Origin: an uncultured Collinsella sp.
GTDB taxonomy: Bacteria > Actinomycetota > Coriobacteriia > Coriobacteriales > Coriobacteriaceae
DNA length: 64,000 nucleotides
NCBI GenBank assembly: GCA_902472315.1
Contig: CABRNM010000008.1
Coordinates: 1-64,000 of the forward strand
Direction: 5' to 3'
Of this stretch, positions 54,454 through 63,264 are shown piece by piece. The position numbers were made by a program, and so were the translations under genes. Position 1 is the first letter of the stretch; every line of letters starts with the position of its first letter. The notes beneath the pieces were generated by a model that saw only the letters and a list, made by a program, of their open reading frames with translations, searched no databases and was not told where the DNA came from.

Positions 54454-54561
54454 ACATACAGTTTTTCGATTCCGTATGTATATATGCGCGCTAATGGGTT
54501 ATAAAATCTAAGTCTGAACATAGCAGGTCTGCGATGCGGCTCGGGCAACCGGGCCGTTTTT
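54454..54561 (+). promoter_or_regulatory. htpG leader: inverted repeat, promoter and terminator-like hairpin
   Basis: ACATAC (54454-54459) and GTATGT (54474-54479) form an inverted repeat with a 14-base gap. A -10-like TATAAA lies at 54500-54505. Downstream a hairpin (CGGCTCGG with CCGGGCCG, 54537-54556, loop GCAA) is followed by five T, lying between the putative promoter and the htpG ribosome site. It is either the terminator of an upstream transcript or an attenuator in the htpG leader. Confidence 0.5.
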
Positions 54562-54591
54562 GCGGACGGGGGTAGCGCGAAAGGACTGCAC

Positions 54592-56616
54592 ATGCGTCAA
54601 TTTAAGACCGAGAGCAAAAAACTGCTCGACCTTATGATCAACTCCATCTACACCAATAAGGAAATCTTCCTGCGCGAGCTTATCTCCAACGCGAGCGATG
54701 CCGTCGACAAGCTCAACTTTAAGAGCCTTCAGGATCCGAGTGTCAAGCTCGACCAGGGCGACTTGGCCATCCGTGTTTCCTTTGATAAGGACGCCCGCAC
54801 CATCACTATTTCGGATAACGGTATCGGCATGACCGCCGAGGAGCTCGAGCGCAACCTGGGCACCATCGCCCATTCCGGCTCCGAGGAGTTTAAGACCGAG
54901 AACGCCGAGCAGCAGGGTTCCGATGTCGACATCATCGGTCAGTTTGGCGTGGGTTTCTACTCCGCCTTTATGGTCGCCAGCCACGTGAAGGTCGTCAGCC
55001 GCGCTTATGGCGAGGATACCGCCCACGTTTGGGAGTCCGACGGCCTTGAGGGCTACACCATCGAGGATGGCGAGCGTGCTGAGCACGGTACCGATGTCAT
55101 CCTGACGCTGCGCGAGAACGAGAAGCTCGATGCCGACGGCGAGGCCGAGACCTACGATCGCTTCCTGACCGAGTGGGGCCTCAAGAGCCTGATTCAGCAG
55201 TACAGCAACTATGTGCGCTACCCGATTCAGATGATGGTGAGCAAGAGCCGCCAGAAACCCAAGCCCGAGGACGCGCCGGATGATTACAAGCCCGAGTACG
55301 AGGACTACCAGGAGCTCGAGACCATCAATTCCATGACGCCGATCTGGAAAAAGCGCAGCTCCGACGTTGAGCAGAAGGATTACAACGAGTTCTACAAGTC
55401 CACGTTCCACGACTTTGACGATCCCGCGCGCACTATCAGCTTCCATGCCGAGGGTACGCTTGAGTACGATGCACTGCTGTTTGTGCCGGGTCGCGCCCCG
55501 TTCGATCTGTACAGCAAGGACTACGAGAAGGGCCTGGCGCTCTACAGCTCCAACGTGCTGATTATGGAAAAGTGCGACGACCTGCTGCCCGACTACTACA
55601 ACTTTGTGCGCGGTGTCGTGGACTCTGCCGACGTGACGCTCAATATCTCGCGTGAGACGCTGCAGCAGAACCGTCAGCTCAAGGCCATTGCCAAGCGCGT
55701 CGAGAAGAAGATCACCGCCGACCTTGAGGATATGCGTGACAACGACCGCGAGGCCTACGAGAAGTTCTTTGAGAACTTTGGCCGCGGTCTTAAGTACGGC
55801 ATCTACTCGAGCTACGGCATGAAGGCCGATGAGCTCGCCGACCTGCTGCTGTTCTGGTCTGCCAAGGAGCAGAAGATGATCACCCTTGCCGAGTATGCTA
55901 AGGGTATGCCCGAGGGCCAGAAGGCAATCTACTATGCCGCCGGCGATTCGCGCGAGCGTCTGGCCAAGATGCCCGTCGTGAAGGGCGTGCTCGACCGCGG
56001 CTACGATGTACTGCTGCTGACGCAGGACGTGGATGAGTTCACCTTCCAGGCCATGCGTGAGTACGTGGCTGCCGATATGCCCAAGGTCTACGAGGATGAC
56101 GCTGCTCGCGAGGCTGCCGAGAAGGCAGTTGCCGATGGTGCCGAGCCTGAGGTCGAGGATCGTCACCTGGAGCTTAAGAACGTCGCGACCGGCGATCTTG
56201 ACTTGGCGACCGATGACGAGAAGAAGGAGGCCGAGGACGCCACCAAGGAGAACGAGGACCTCTTTAACGCCATGAAGGAGGCGCTCGGCGACAAGGTCGA
56301 GAAGGTTGCCGTCTCCGCGCGCCTGACCGATGCCCCCGCCTGCATTACCACCGAGGGCCCGCTTTCGCTCGAGATGGAGAAGGTGCTCCAGAAGGGTCCC
56401 GAGGGTACGCCCGACGGTATGCCCAAGAGCCAGCGCGTGCTCGAGCTCAACGCTAAGCACCCGGTCTTCGCCAAGCTCGTCGCTGCCCAGAAGGCGGGCG
56501 ATGCCGACAAGATCAAGCAGTACTCCGGCCTGCTCTACGACCAGGCCCTGCTCGTCGAGGGCATCCTCCCCGAGGACCCCGTAGCCTTCGCGGCAGCTGT
56601 CTGTAACTTGATGTAG
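54592..56616 (+). CDS. htpG: Chaperone protein HtpG (Hsp90)
   Basis: 674 residues, cytosolic Hsp90 ATPase. N-terminal ATPase domain: LRELISNASDAVDKL, DNGIGMTAEEL, GQFGVGFYSAFMVA. Middle and dimerisation domains follow normally (GRAPFDLYSKDY, SRETLQQNRQLKAIAK). It is some 40 residues longer than the common bacterial form, partly from an acidic stretch (about 495-560). GAAAGGA precedes the ATG. It is the sole gene of its unit. Confidence 0.96.
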   Translation: MRQFKTESKKLLDLMINSIYTNKEIFLRELISNASDAVDKLNFKSLQDPSVKLDQGDLAIRVSFDKDARTITISDNGIGMTAEELERNLGTIAHSGSEEFKTENAEQQGSDVDIIGQFGVGFYSAFMVASHVKVVSRAYGEDTAHVWESDGLEGYTIEDGERAEHGTDVILTLRENEKLDADGEAETYDRFLTEWGLKSLIQQYSNYVRYPIQMMVSKSRQKPKPEDAPDDYKPEYEDYQELETINSMTPIWKKRSSDVEQKDYNEFYKSTFHDFDDPARTISFHAEGTLEYDALLFVPGRAPFDLYSKDYEKGLALYSSNVLIMEKCDDLLPDYYNFVRGVVDSADVTLNISRETLQQNRQLKAIAKRVEKKITADLEDMRDNDREAYEKFFENFGRGLKYGIYSSYGMKADELADLLLFWSAKEQKMITLAEYAKGMPEGQKAIYYAAGDSRERLAKMPVVKGVLDRGYDVLLLTQDVDEFTFQAMREYVAADMPKVYEDDAAREAAEKAVADGAEPEVEDRHLELKNVATGDLDLATDDEKKEAEDATKENEDLFNAMKEALGDKVEKVAVSARLTDAPACITTEGPLSLEMEKVLQKGPEGTPDGMPKSQRVLELNAKHPVFAKLVAAQKAGDADKIKQYSGLLYDQALLVEGILPEDPVAFAAAVCNLM

Positions 56617-56646
56617 TTCGGGGATACGGCACCGTAACTAGATTAG

Positions 56647-56717
56647 AACGAGAGTGGATAATTTCCCACTTTTGGCTCGAGCGCGGGCTTGAAGTGGGGG
56701 ATTTTCCACTCTCGTTT
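56647..56717. repeat. Extragenic hairpin element near htpG
   Basis: Arms of about 25 bases (AACGAGAGTGGA... and ...TCCACTCTCGTTT) pair with three mismatches around a loop containing GGCTCGAGCGCGGGCTTG. It follows the htpG stop by about 30 bases. It resembles a repeated extragenic palindrome, possibly also acting as terminator. Confidence 0.6.
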
Positions 56718-56739
56718 GCTTTTGCACGGAGTAGTCATT

Positions 56740-56803
56740 GGGGACGTTCTGGGGACGTTCTTGTTTGACTAGTCGGTTAAGAACGTCCCCAACGACTAGT
56801 CGG
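56740..56803. repeat. REP-like GGGGACGTTC palindrome
   Basis: GGGGACGTTCT occurs twice in tandem; the second copy extends into GGGGACGTTCTT (56751-56762), which pairs perfectly with AAGAACGTCCCC (56779-56790). GACTAGTCGG occurs in the loop (56767) and again after the stem (56794). The GGGACGTTC start recurs at 54390. This is the style of REP sequences mobilised by RAYT (IS200-like) transposases. Confidence 0.65.
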
Positions 56804-56999
56804 ATTGCTAATTTGTGTGGGTTGTGGTTTTGGGAGCTGCGGGAATTTAAGATACTGTACAACTGTACGTTAAATCATCTTCGTAGTATATTGCTACCCG
56901 CAAAACTCAGCACCATTGTGCCGCGAGGCACTAAAGCGTCTACGTACAATGGTTGTCGATAGTACGATTCGATTCAACGACAGGATGGATGGTCCAAGC

Positions 57000-59774
57000 G
57001 TGAGTCTCGGCAGCAAACTATCCAACGCAAAGGTCTCCTTTGCGATATTTAAGCGCGACATTAAGCGACTGCTTATGAATCCCGTCGCCCTGGTGGTCAC
57101 CCTGGGCGTGTGCGTCATTCCCTCGCTGTATGCCTGGTACAACATCGTGGCAAACTGGGATCCGTACGGAAACACTCAGGGTATCAAGATTGCCATCGCC
57201 AACAACGATCAGGGCACCCAAAACGACCTGGTGGGTGAGCTCAACGCGGGTGATAAGGTCGTCGATCAGCTCAAGGAGAACGATCAGTTGGGCTGGACCT
57301 TCGTCGATTCGGCGGCCGACGCCAAGGAGGGCGTCGAGAGCAGTGAGTACTATGCGGCCATCGTAATCCCCAAGAATTTCTCGGATAACCTGGTCTCGAT
57401 GCTCGACGGCAACTACCATCAGCCCAAGCTTACGTACTACGTCAACGAGAAAAAGAGCGCCATTGCGCCCAAGGTCACCGATACCGGTGCCAACACCATC
57501 GAGGAGCAGATCAACTCGGAGTTTGTCTCCACGGTGGGCGAGACCGTCGCGGGCATTGCCAAAGATGCTGGCATCGACCTTAAAGACAAGGCAACCCAGA
57601 CCCAGGATTCGCTGGCGGGCTCGGTGTCCGAGGCGTCTGATACCCTGGGCGAAGTACGTGATTCCATCGGCGACATGAACACCGCCATCGACAAGACAAG
57701 CAGCTCGATTGCTTCGGCCGATGCTGCGTTGGCGGGCCTGCAGGGACAGGCGCCTTCGCTAACGCAGGCAATCGCTCAGGGTAATGATCTGCTGGGCGAA
57801 GCTCGCACCACGGCTGGCAAGTCCATCACCTCGCTCTCCAAGGCACTTTCGGAGGGCAGCATCGTGCTGAGTAAGACATCGGCTTCTGCGAACGCCGCGA
57901 TTGGCAGGCTTACCGGTACGGTTACGTCCACGACCACTCGAATCGACAACTCGCTCGAATCCCTTCAGGCGACGATTGACCACAACAGCGCTGTCATCGA
58001 GCGCCTGCAGATTCTCGTTAACGATACGTCGACGGGATCGGAGAACGCCGATGCGCTCATCGCGTCGACCATCAATTCGCTTCGCGAGCAAAACCAGAAG
58101 CTGCAGAGCATTAAGGATGGCCTTTCTGCACAGTCGAGCGCCATGGCAAAAGACGCTACGGCAATCTCGAACGCGAGTAAGGCACTCAACACGGCAATTA
58201 AGACCGGTACGGCTAACCTCGGTCAGGCTCAGACCGATCTGGGGCAGAACGCGCTGCCGAAGGCTTCGAGCGCGCTTGACTCCTTTGCCGCCGTTTCGGG
58301 CGATTTGACCGGCATTGTATCGGGTATGACCCCCACGATAGCGAGCGCGCGCGGCACGCTGGCGCAGCTCGACGCCACGCTCAAGCAGGCAAAGACCACG
58401 CTGTCCCAAACCGATGCCTCCCTTGCCAAGGTTCAGGACAAGCTCGCGACCGCCGCTAATGACATTGCGGCGCTGCAGACCTCCGAGTCCATGGGCGAGC
58501 TGGCCGACCTGATGGGCGTCGACGTCGATGACGTTGCAGACTTCATGGCATCTCCGGTTGAGCTCGCGTCCAAGTCGATTTATCCGGTTAAGAGCTTCGG
58601 CTCGGGCATTGCCCCGTTCTATACCAATCTGGCGCTGTGGGTGGGCGGCTACGTACTCATCGCCATCTACAAGCTCGAGGTCGACCGCGAAGGCATCGGC
58701 AGCTTTACCGCGCGTCAGGGCTACTTTGGCCGCTGGTTGCTCCTGGTGATCCTGGGCGCGTTGCAGGCCATCATCGTTACGGTAGGCGATCTGGTGATTG
58801 GCGTGCAGTGCGTCAGCCCGCTGCTGTTCGTGCTGGGCGGCATCGCCATTTCGTTCACCTACGTCAATATCATCTATGCGCTATCCACCACGTTTAAGCA
58901 TATCGGTAAGGCAATCGGTGTCATTCTCGTCATCGTGCAGATTCCGGGTTCGTCGGGCATGTACCCCATCGAGATGATGCCCGGCTTCTTCCAGTGGCTG
59001 CACCCGCTGCTGCCCTTCACCTATGGCATCAACCTGCTGCGCGAGACCGTCGGTGGCATGTATTCGTTCAACTACCTGTTCAACCTGTGCATCCTGGGCG
59101 TGTTCCTGATCGTGGCGCTCTTTATCGGTCTGCAGCTGCGCCCGTTGCTGCTCAACCTCAATCTGCTCTTTGATAAGCAGCTTTCCACGACGGGCCTCAT
59201 GATCTGCGAGTTCAACGACCTGCCGCGCCAGCGCTATTCGCTGCGCACGGCCATGCGCGTCATGCTCGATTCGGATTCGTACCGTCGCGAGCTGCTCGAT
59301 CATGCCGTGGCGTTTGAGCATCGCTACCCGTACTACATCAAGGGCGGTTTTGCCGCCGTGGTAGGCGTGCAGGTCCTGCTCTTTGTGCTCTCGACGGTGC
59401 TCGATATCGACAATAACGGCAAGATCATCCTGCTCGTTATCTGGATCATTTCGGTTATCGCCATCTGTGGCTGGCTCATCAACATCGAGTACATCCGTGC
59501 GAGCCTCAATACCCAGATGCGTATCTCGGCGCTTTCGGACGAGGACCTTCGCCGCGAGATGCGCGAGCACACGGCCGCCATCCCTGCTGCCCGTCGCATG
59601 TTTGGTCTCAACGCCAGCGAGCGGGGCACCAAGGACAGCGAACAGCCCACGAGCCGTCTGCCGCATATCGGTGCGCATCGTAAGGCTCAAGATGCCGACG
59701 GCGTTGACAACGTAAGCGGAAACGACGGGGACACCACCCCGCTTGGCAAGCACTCTAAAGGAGGTGAGGCATAA
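57000..59774 (+). CDS. YhgE/Pip domain-containing membrane protein 1
   Basis: About 924 residues from GTG 57000, which has AGGATGG at seven bases; ATGs at 56949 and 56985 are alternatives. N-terminal helix (ALVVTLGVCVIPSLYAWYNI, about residues 30-50), an extracytoplasmic region with WDPYGNTQGIKIAIANND and long helical stretches rich in Ser/Thr/Ala (about 200-500), then five or six C-terminal helices of the ABC2 permease type. A C-terminal addition (about 750-924) contains two more membrane segments and a charged tail. Members of this family are linked to ESX-type secretion or phage receptors in Firmicutes. Confidence 0.88.
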   Translation: MSLGSKLSNAKVSFAIFKRDIKRLLMNPVALVVTLGVCVIPSLYAWYNIVANWDPYGNTQGIKIAIANNDQGTQNDLVGELNAGDKVVDQLKENDQLGWTFVDSAADAKEGVESSEYYAAIVIPKNFSDNLVSMLDGNYHQPKLTYYVNEKKSAIAPKVTDTGANTIEEQINSEFVSTVGETVAGIAKDAGIDLKDKATQTQDSLAGSVSEASDTLGEVRDSIGDMNTAIDKTSSSIASADAALAGLQGQAPSLTQAIAQGNDLLGEARTTAGKSITSLSKALSEGSIVLSKTSASANAAIGRLTGTVTSTTTRIDNSLESLQATIDHNSAVIERLQILVNDTSTGSENADALIASTINSLREQNQKLQSIKDGLSAQSSAMAKDATAISNASKALNTAIKTGTANLGQAQTDLGQNALPKASSALDSFAAVSGDLTGIVSGMTPTIASARGTLAQLDATLKQAKTTLSQTDASLAKVQDKLATAANDIAALQTSESMGELADLMGVDVDDVADFMASPVELASKSIYPVKSFGSGIAPFYTNLALWVGGYVLIAIYKLEVDREGIGSFTARQGYFGRWLLLVILGALQAIIVTVGDLVIGVQCVSPLLFVLGGIAISFTYVNIIYALSTTFKHIGKAIGVILVIVQIPGSSGMYPIEMMPGFFQWLHPLLPFTYGINLLRETVGGMYSFNYLFNLCILGVFLIVALFIGLQLRPLLLNLNLLFDKQLSTTGLMICEFNDLPRQRYSLRTAMRVMLDSDSYRRELLDHAVAFEHRYPYYIKGGFAAVVGVQVLLFVLSTVLDIDNNGKIILLVIWIISVIAICGWLINIEYIRASLNTQMRISALSDEDLRREMREHTAAIPAARRMFGLNASERGTKDSEQPTSRLPHIGAHRKAQDADGVDNVSGNDGDTTPLGKHSKGGEA

Positions 59775-61964
59775 ATGAAAAACATCCTGCACCTGTTTAA
59801 GCGCGATGTCCAAAATGTGTCTCGCTCCGTGATCGGCTTGGTTGTTGTGATGGGTCTCATTATCGTGCCGTGCCTGTACGCGTGGTTTAACATCGCCGGA
59901 AGCTGGGATCCGTACGGCAACACCGGCAATCTTAAGATTGCCGTGGTCAACACCGACGAGGGCTACGAGAGCGATCTGATTCCCGTCGAGGTCAACGTGG
60001 GCGAAAACGTAACCTCCACCCTGCGCGGCAACGAGAACTTCGACTGGGTCGTCCTCAACGACCGAGATAAGGCGATTGAGGGCGTTAAGTCGGGCGCGTA
60101 CTACGCTGCCGTCGTTATCCCTAAAACGTTTAGCGCCGACATGATGACGCTTTTCTCGACCGAGGTGAAGCACGCCGATATCGAGTTCTATGAGAACCAG
60201 AAGGCCAACGCCATCGCGCAGATCGTGACTGAAAAGGGTTCGAGCGCCGTCCAGAGTCAGGTCAACGAGACCTTTACCAAGACCATCACAACCATCGGCC
60301 TTAAGACCGTGTCCAGCCTGCTCGACTATATGAGCACCGACCAGGTGAGCAACTTTATCGCCAATCTGTCCTCTACGCTGGGCGATTCGGTCCAGGACTT
60401 GCAGGACATTCAGGCCAGCGCAACGTCACTTGCGGGCATTTTAAGCTCCACGGCCGATTCACTGACGTCGGCGGGCGGCATGCTCAAGCAGTCCGGATCG
60501 ACCGAGGAGTCGGTGAAGCAGCTCATGCAGCATGCTGAGAGCGGTATTGCCGATTCCGAGCAAGCGCTCAAGTCCGCCAGCGATGCGATCGATGCTGCTA
60601 TTGATGGGAGCGCAGGTTCGTTCGATAACGTTTCTACCGAGCTCGCAAAGGCATTCGACGCTGCAAACAAGCACGTCGATCTTACGGTGTCTCAGCTCAA
60701 CGATGGCGCAGCGTCACTCAATAAACGTGCCGACGAGATTGATGGCACGGCGAATGAGCTCCGCAGTCTTGCTGACCAGGTGAGTAACGATAAGCTCAAG
60801 GCAGGGCTTGAGGACGCGGCTGCCGAGCTTGATAAAACCGCGACGGAGTACCGCAACAATGCCAATGAGCTGACGAATATCGCGACGTCGCTCACGAAGA
60901 GTATGGCAGAGGTTAACAAATCGCCTGCCGAGGTCGATCAGGCAATCGCGGATGCCAAGGCTGGTATCTCGGGCGCCAAGATTGACTACGACTCTACGTT
61001 TTCGGTCAAGGCCAAAGAACTCAAGAAGACTATTTCGGGCGTTTTGGACTCGCTTGATGGCATCTCGGGCGACCTGGATAGCGCCGTAGACGGCCTGACC
61101 GCTGCATCCGGTTCGCTGGCAAAGGGCCTCTCCAAGGCTGCAAAGCTGGTCAACAAGGCTTCCGATCAGCTGGGCGAGGCGTCGGACAAGATCAGCGCGT
61201 TTAAGGACGAGCTCGACGGCGCCTTGATGTCGGATGACCTCGCTACGATCAAGACGATGATCGGCAATGATCCCGAGGGTCTGGCCGTGTCGCTTTCCGG
61301 CCCCGTCGCGCTCGACCGCAAGCCGGTCTATCCGATCCGCAACTACGGTTCGGCCATGGCACCGTTCTACACGATTCTGTCGCTCTGGGTCGGCTCGATC
61401 GTACTGGCAGCCATGATGAAGGTCTCGGTTGACGATGAGCTTATCAACGAGCTCATCCCCGTACGCCTGCACGAGATCTATCTGGGTCGTTACCTGTTCT
61501 TTGGCGGTTTGGCTCTGCTGCAGGCAACGCTCGTGTGCGCGGGCGACATCCTGTTCTTTGGCATTCAGTGCGACAACCCACTGCAGTTTGTGCTGGCGGG
61601 CTGGGTCGCGAGTCTCGTGTTCTCCAATATCGTCTACACGCTTACGGTTTCGTTTGGCGATATCGGCAAGGCGCTCGCTGTCGTGCTGTTGGTCATGCAG
61701 GTCGGCGGTTCGGGCGGCACGTTCCCCATCGAGATGACCGGCCCTGTGTTCCAGGCGATCTATCCGTTCCTGCCGTTCACTCACGGCATCAACGCCATGC
61801 ATGCCGCCATGGCTGGCGCCTACCATATGGAGTACTGGGTTGAGCTGGGCATTCTGGCGAGCTATCTGATTCCGTCGCTGGCCCTGGGCGTCGTCTTCCG
61901 CCGCCCAGTCATCAAAGCCAACGACTGGATTATCGAAAAGCTTGAAAGCACGAAACTTATTTAG
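59775..61964 (+). CDS. YhgE/Pip domain-containing membrane protein 2
   Basis: 729 residues. Same plan as its upstream neighbour: N-terminal helix (VIGLVVVMGLIIVPCLYAWFNI), WDPYGNTGNLKIAVVNTD, VIPKTF, helical extracytoplasmic region (about 200-480), five C-terminal membrane helices (LSLWVGSIVLAAMMKV; GGSGGTFPIE). It ends directly after the last helix without the extension. AAAGGAGGTGAGG precedes the ATG, which follows the upstream stop within one base, so the two are co-translated and probably form a complex. Confidence 0.9.
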   Translation: MKNILHLFKRDVQNVSRSVIGLVVVMGLIIVPCLYAWFNIAGSWDPYGNTGNLKIAVVNTDEGYESDLIPVEVNVGENVTSTLRGNENFDWVVLNDRDKAIEGVKSGAYYAAVVIPKTFSADMMTLFSTEVKHADIEFYENQKANAIAQIVTEKGSSAVQSQVNETFTKTITTIGLKTVSSLLDYMSTDQVSNFIANLSSTLGDSVQDLQDIQASATSLAGILSSTADSLTSAGGMLKQSGSTEESVKQLMQHAESGIADSEQALKSASDAIDAAIDGSAGSFDNVSTELAKAFDAANKHVDLTVSQLNDGAASLNKRADEIDGTANELRSLADQVSNDKLKAGLEDAAAELDKTATEYRNNANELTNIATSLTKSMAEVNKSPAEVDQAIADAKAGISGAKIDYDSTFSVKAKELKKTISGVLDSLDGISGDLDSAVDGLTAASGSLAKGLSKAAKLVNKASDQLGEASDKISAFKDELDGALMSDDLATIKTMIGNDPEGLAVSLSGPVALDRKPVYPIRNYGSAMAPFYTILSLWVGSIVLAAMMKVSVDDELINELIPVRLHEIYLGRYLFFGGLALLQATLVCAGDILFFGIQCDNPLQFVLAGWVASLVFSNIVYTLTVSFGDIGKALAVVLLVMQVGGSGGTFPIEMTGPVFQAIYPFLPFTHGINAMHAAMAGAYHMEYWVELGILASYLIPSLALGVVFRRPVIKANDWIIEKLESTKLI

Positions 61965-62059
61965 TGCAACAGCGTGACATTGACGAAACATTGAGGTTTA
62001 CTCTGCCGACGCTTTAGTGCGGTGAATTGCGGTGTGACGTTGGTTGTTGCTACAGTAGC

Positions 62060-62094
62060 GGGGCGTGCCGGGGGTCCGGCGCGTCCCGTTTTTA
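62060..62094 (+). terminator. Terminator after the YhgE/Pip pair
   Basis: A 13-bp stem with three G.U or U.G pairs (62060-62072 with 62077-62089), loop GGGT, then five T. A possible promoter (TTGCGG-N18-TACAGT) lies directly upstream, so attenuation of the next gene is an alternative. Confidence 0.75.
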
Positions 62095-62164
62095 TTTGAC
62101 CATGAGGCGGCATGCAGCCATACGCGTGCGGACACCACGCCCAGTTTGAGTGTGAGGATGTTCC

Positions 62165-63136
62165 ATGGCCCAATACGCTGCCAACGAAATCGAAAACATG
62201 CCCGATAGCCCTGTTGCTCGCGAGGACCTGGGCGCGGGCGGCACCTCCCGTGGTGCTGGTGCTCGTTCGCCGTTGTTCTGGAAAGTTCTACTGCTTTCGG
62301 TGGCGATTATCTGGGGCTACTCCTTTACCACTATGAAGGACGCGCTCGACACCATTCCGGTGTTCGAACTGCTCTATATTCGTTTTCTTCCCGCGGCGCT
62401 GGTCATGCTTGTTATCTTTCGCAAGCGCATCGCCGCCCACCTTAACGCTCGCAATCTGATTGTCGGTCTGAGCATGGGCGCGCTCATGTGGGCAGCCTAT
62501 GCCTTGCAGACGGTCGGTCTGGCGCACACCACAGCGGGCAAGAACGCGTTTTTGACGGGAACATACTGCATCCTCGTGCCCTTTGCGAGCTATTTTCTGA
62601 GCGGCGAAAAACTCACCCGCTATAACCTGGGCGCGGCACTGCTGTGCTTGGCGGGCATTGGCTTGGTGGCGCTCGATAGCGTCGAGTTCAACATCGGTGA
62701 TGCCATCACGCTGGGCGGTGCGGTTTTCTTTGCCATTCAGATGTCGGTGACGGCCAAGTACGGCCGAAAGATGGACATCAACGTCATCACGTTTTGGATG
62801 TTTGTGGGCAATGGCGTCTTGAGCCTTCTCTCGTCGCTGTTGTTCGAGACCCAAGCGCCCGCGTCCGTGTGGACGCCGAGCTTTATCGGCGTGATGGCCT
62901 TTCTCTCGGTGGGCTGCACGTGCGTGGCGCTGCTCATCCAAAACGTCGGCTTGGCGCACGTCCCGGCCTCGACGGGCTCATTGCTCCTATCGATGGAGTC
63001 CCCCTCGGGTGTGTTGTTTTCGGTGCTGCTGATGGGGGAGGCGCTCACTTCGCGTCTGCTCGCCGGCTTCGTCCTCATCTTCTTGTCGATCATCTTGAGC
63101 GAGACACATTTCGATTTTTTGCGCCGAAATAATTGA
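62165..63136 (+). CDS. EamA/DMT-family transporter
   Basis: 323 residues with ten predicted membrane helices in two EamA repeats (about 40-165 and 180-310), after a 35-residue hydrophilic N-terminus. PAALVMLVIFR, TTAGKNAFLTGTYCILVPF and the ESPSGVLFSVLLMGEAL segment are typical of this drug/metabolite transporter group. Substrate unknown. GAGGATG precedes the ATG; single-gene unit. Confidence 0.9.
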   Translation: MAQYAANEIENMPDSPVAREDLGAGGTSRGAGARSPLFWKVLLLSVAIIWGYSFTTMKDALDTIPVFELLYIRFLPAALVMLVIFRKRIAAHLNARNLIVGLSMGALMWAAYALQTVGLAHTTAGKNAFLTGTYCILVPFASYFLSGEKLTRYNLGAALLCLAGIGLVALDSVEFNIGDAITLGGAVFFAIQMSVTAKYGRKMDINVITFWMFVGNGVLSLLSSLLFETQAPASVWTPSFIGVMAFLSVGCTCVALLIQNVGLAHVPASTGSLLLSMESPSGVLFSVLLMGEALTSRLLAGFVLIFLSIILSETHFDFLRRNN

Positions 63137-63159
63137 GCGCAATTGTAAACAACTTGTTG

Positions 63160-63186
63160 CGCCGCCCTCCTGGGGCGGCGTTTTTT
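63160..63186 (+). terminator. Terminator of the EamA gene
   Basis: CGCCGCCC (63160-63167) pairs with GGGCGGCG (63173-63180), loop TCCTG, then six T. Confidence 0.92.
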
Positions 63187-63264
63187 ATGTAACGCCCTTA
63201 CAGTTATGCCTTGCACTTTAGACTATCAAAGTGTTTGCTGCACAAATAATACTGGAGGGCATCT

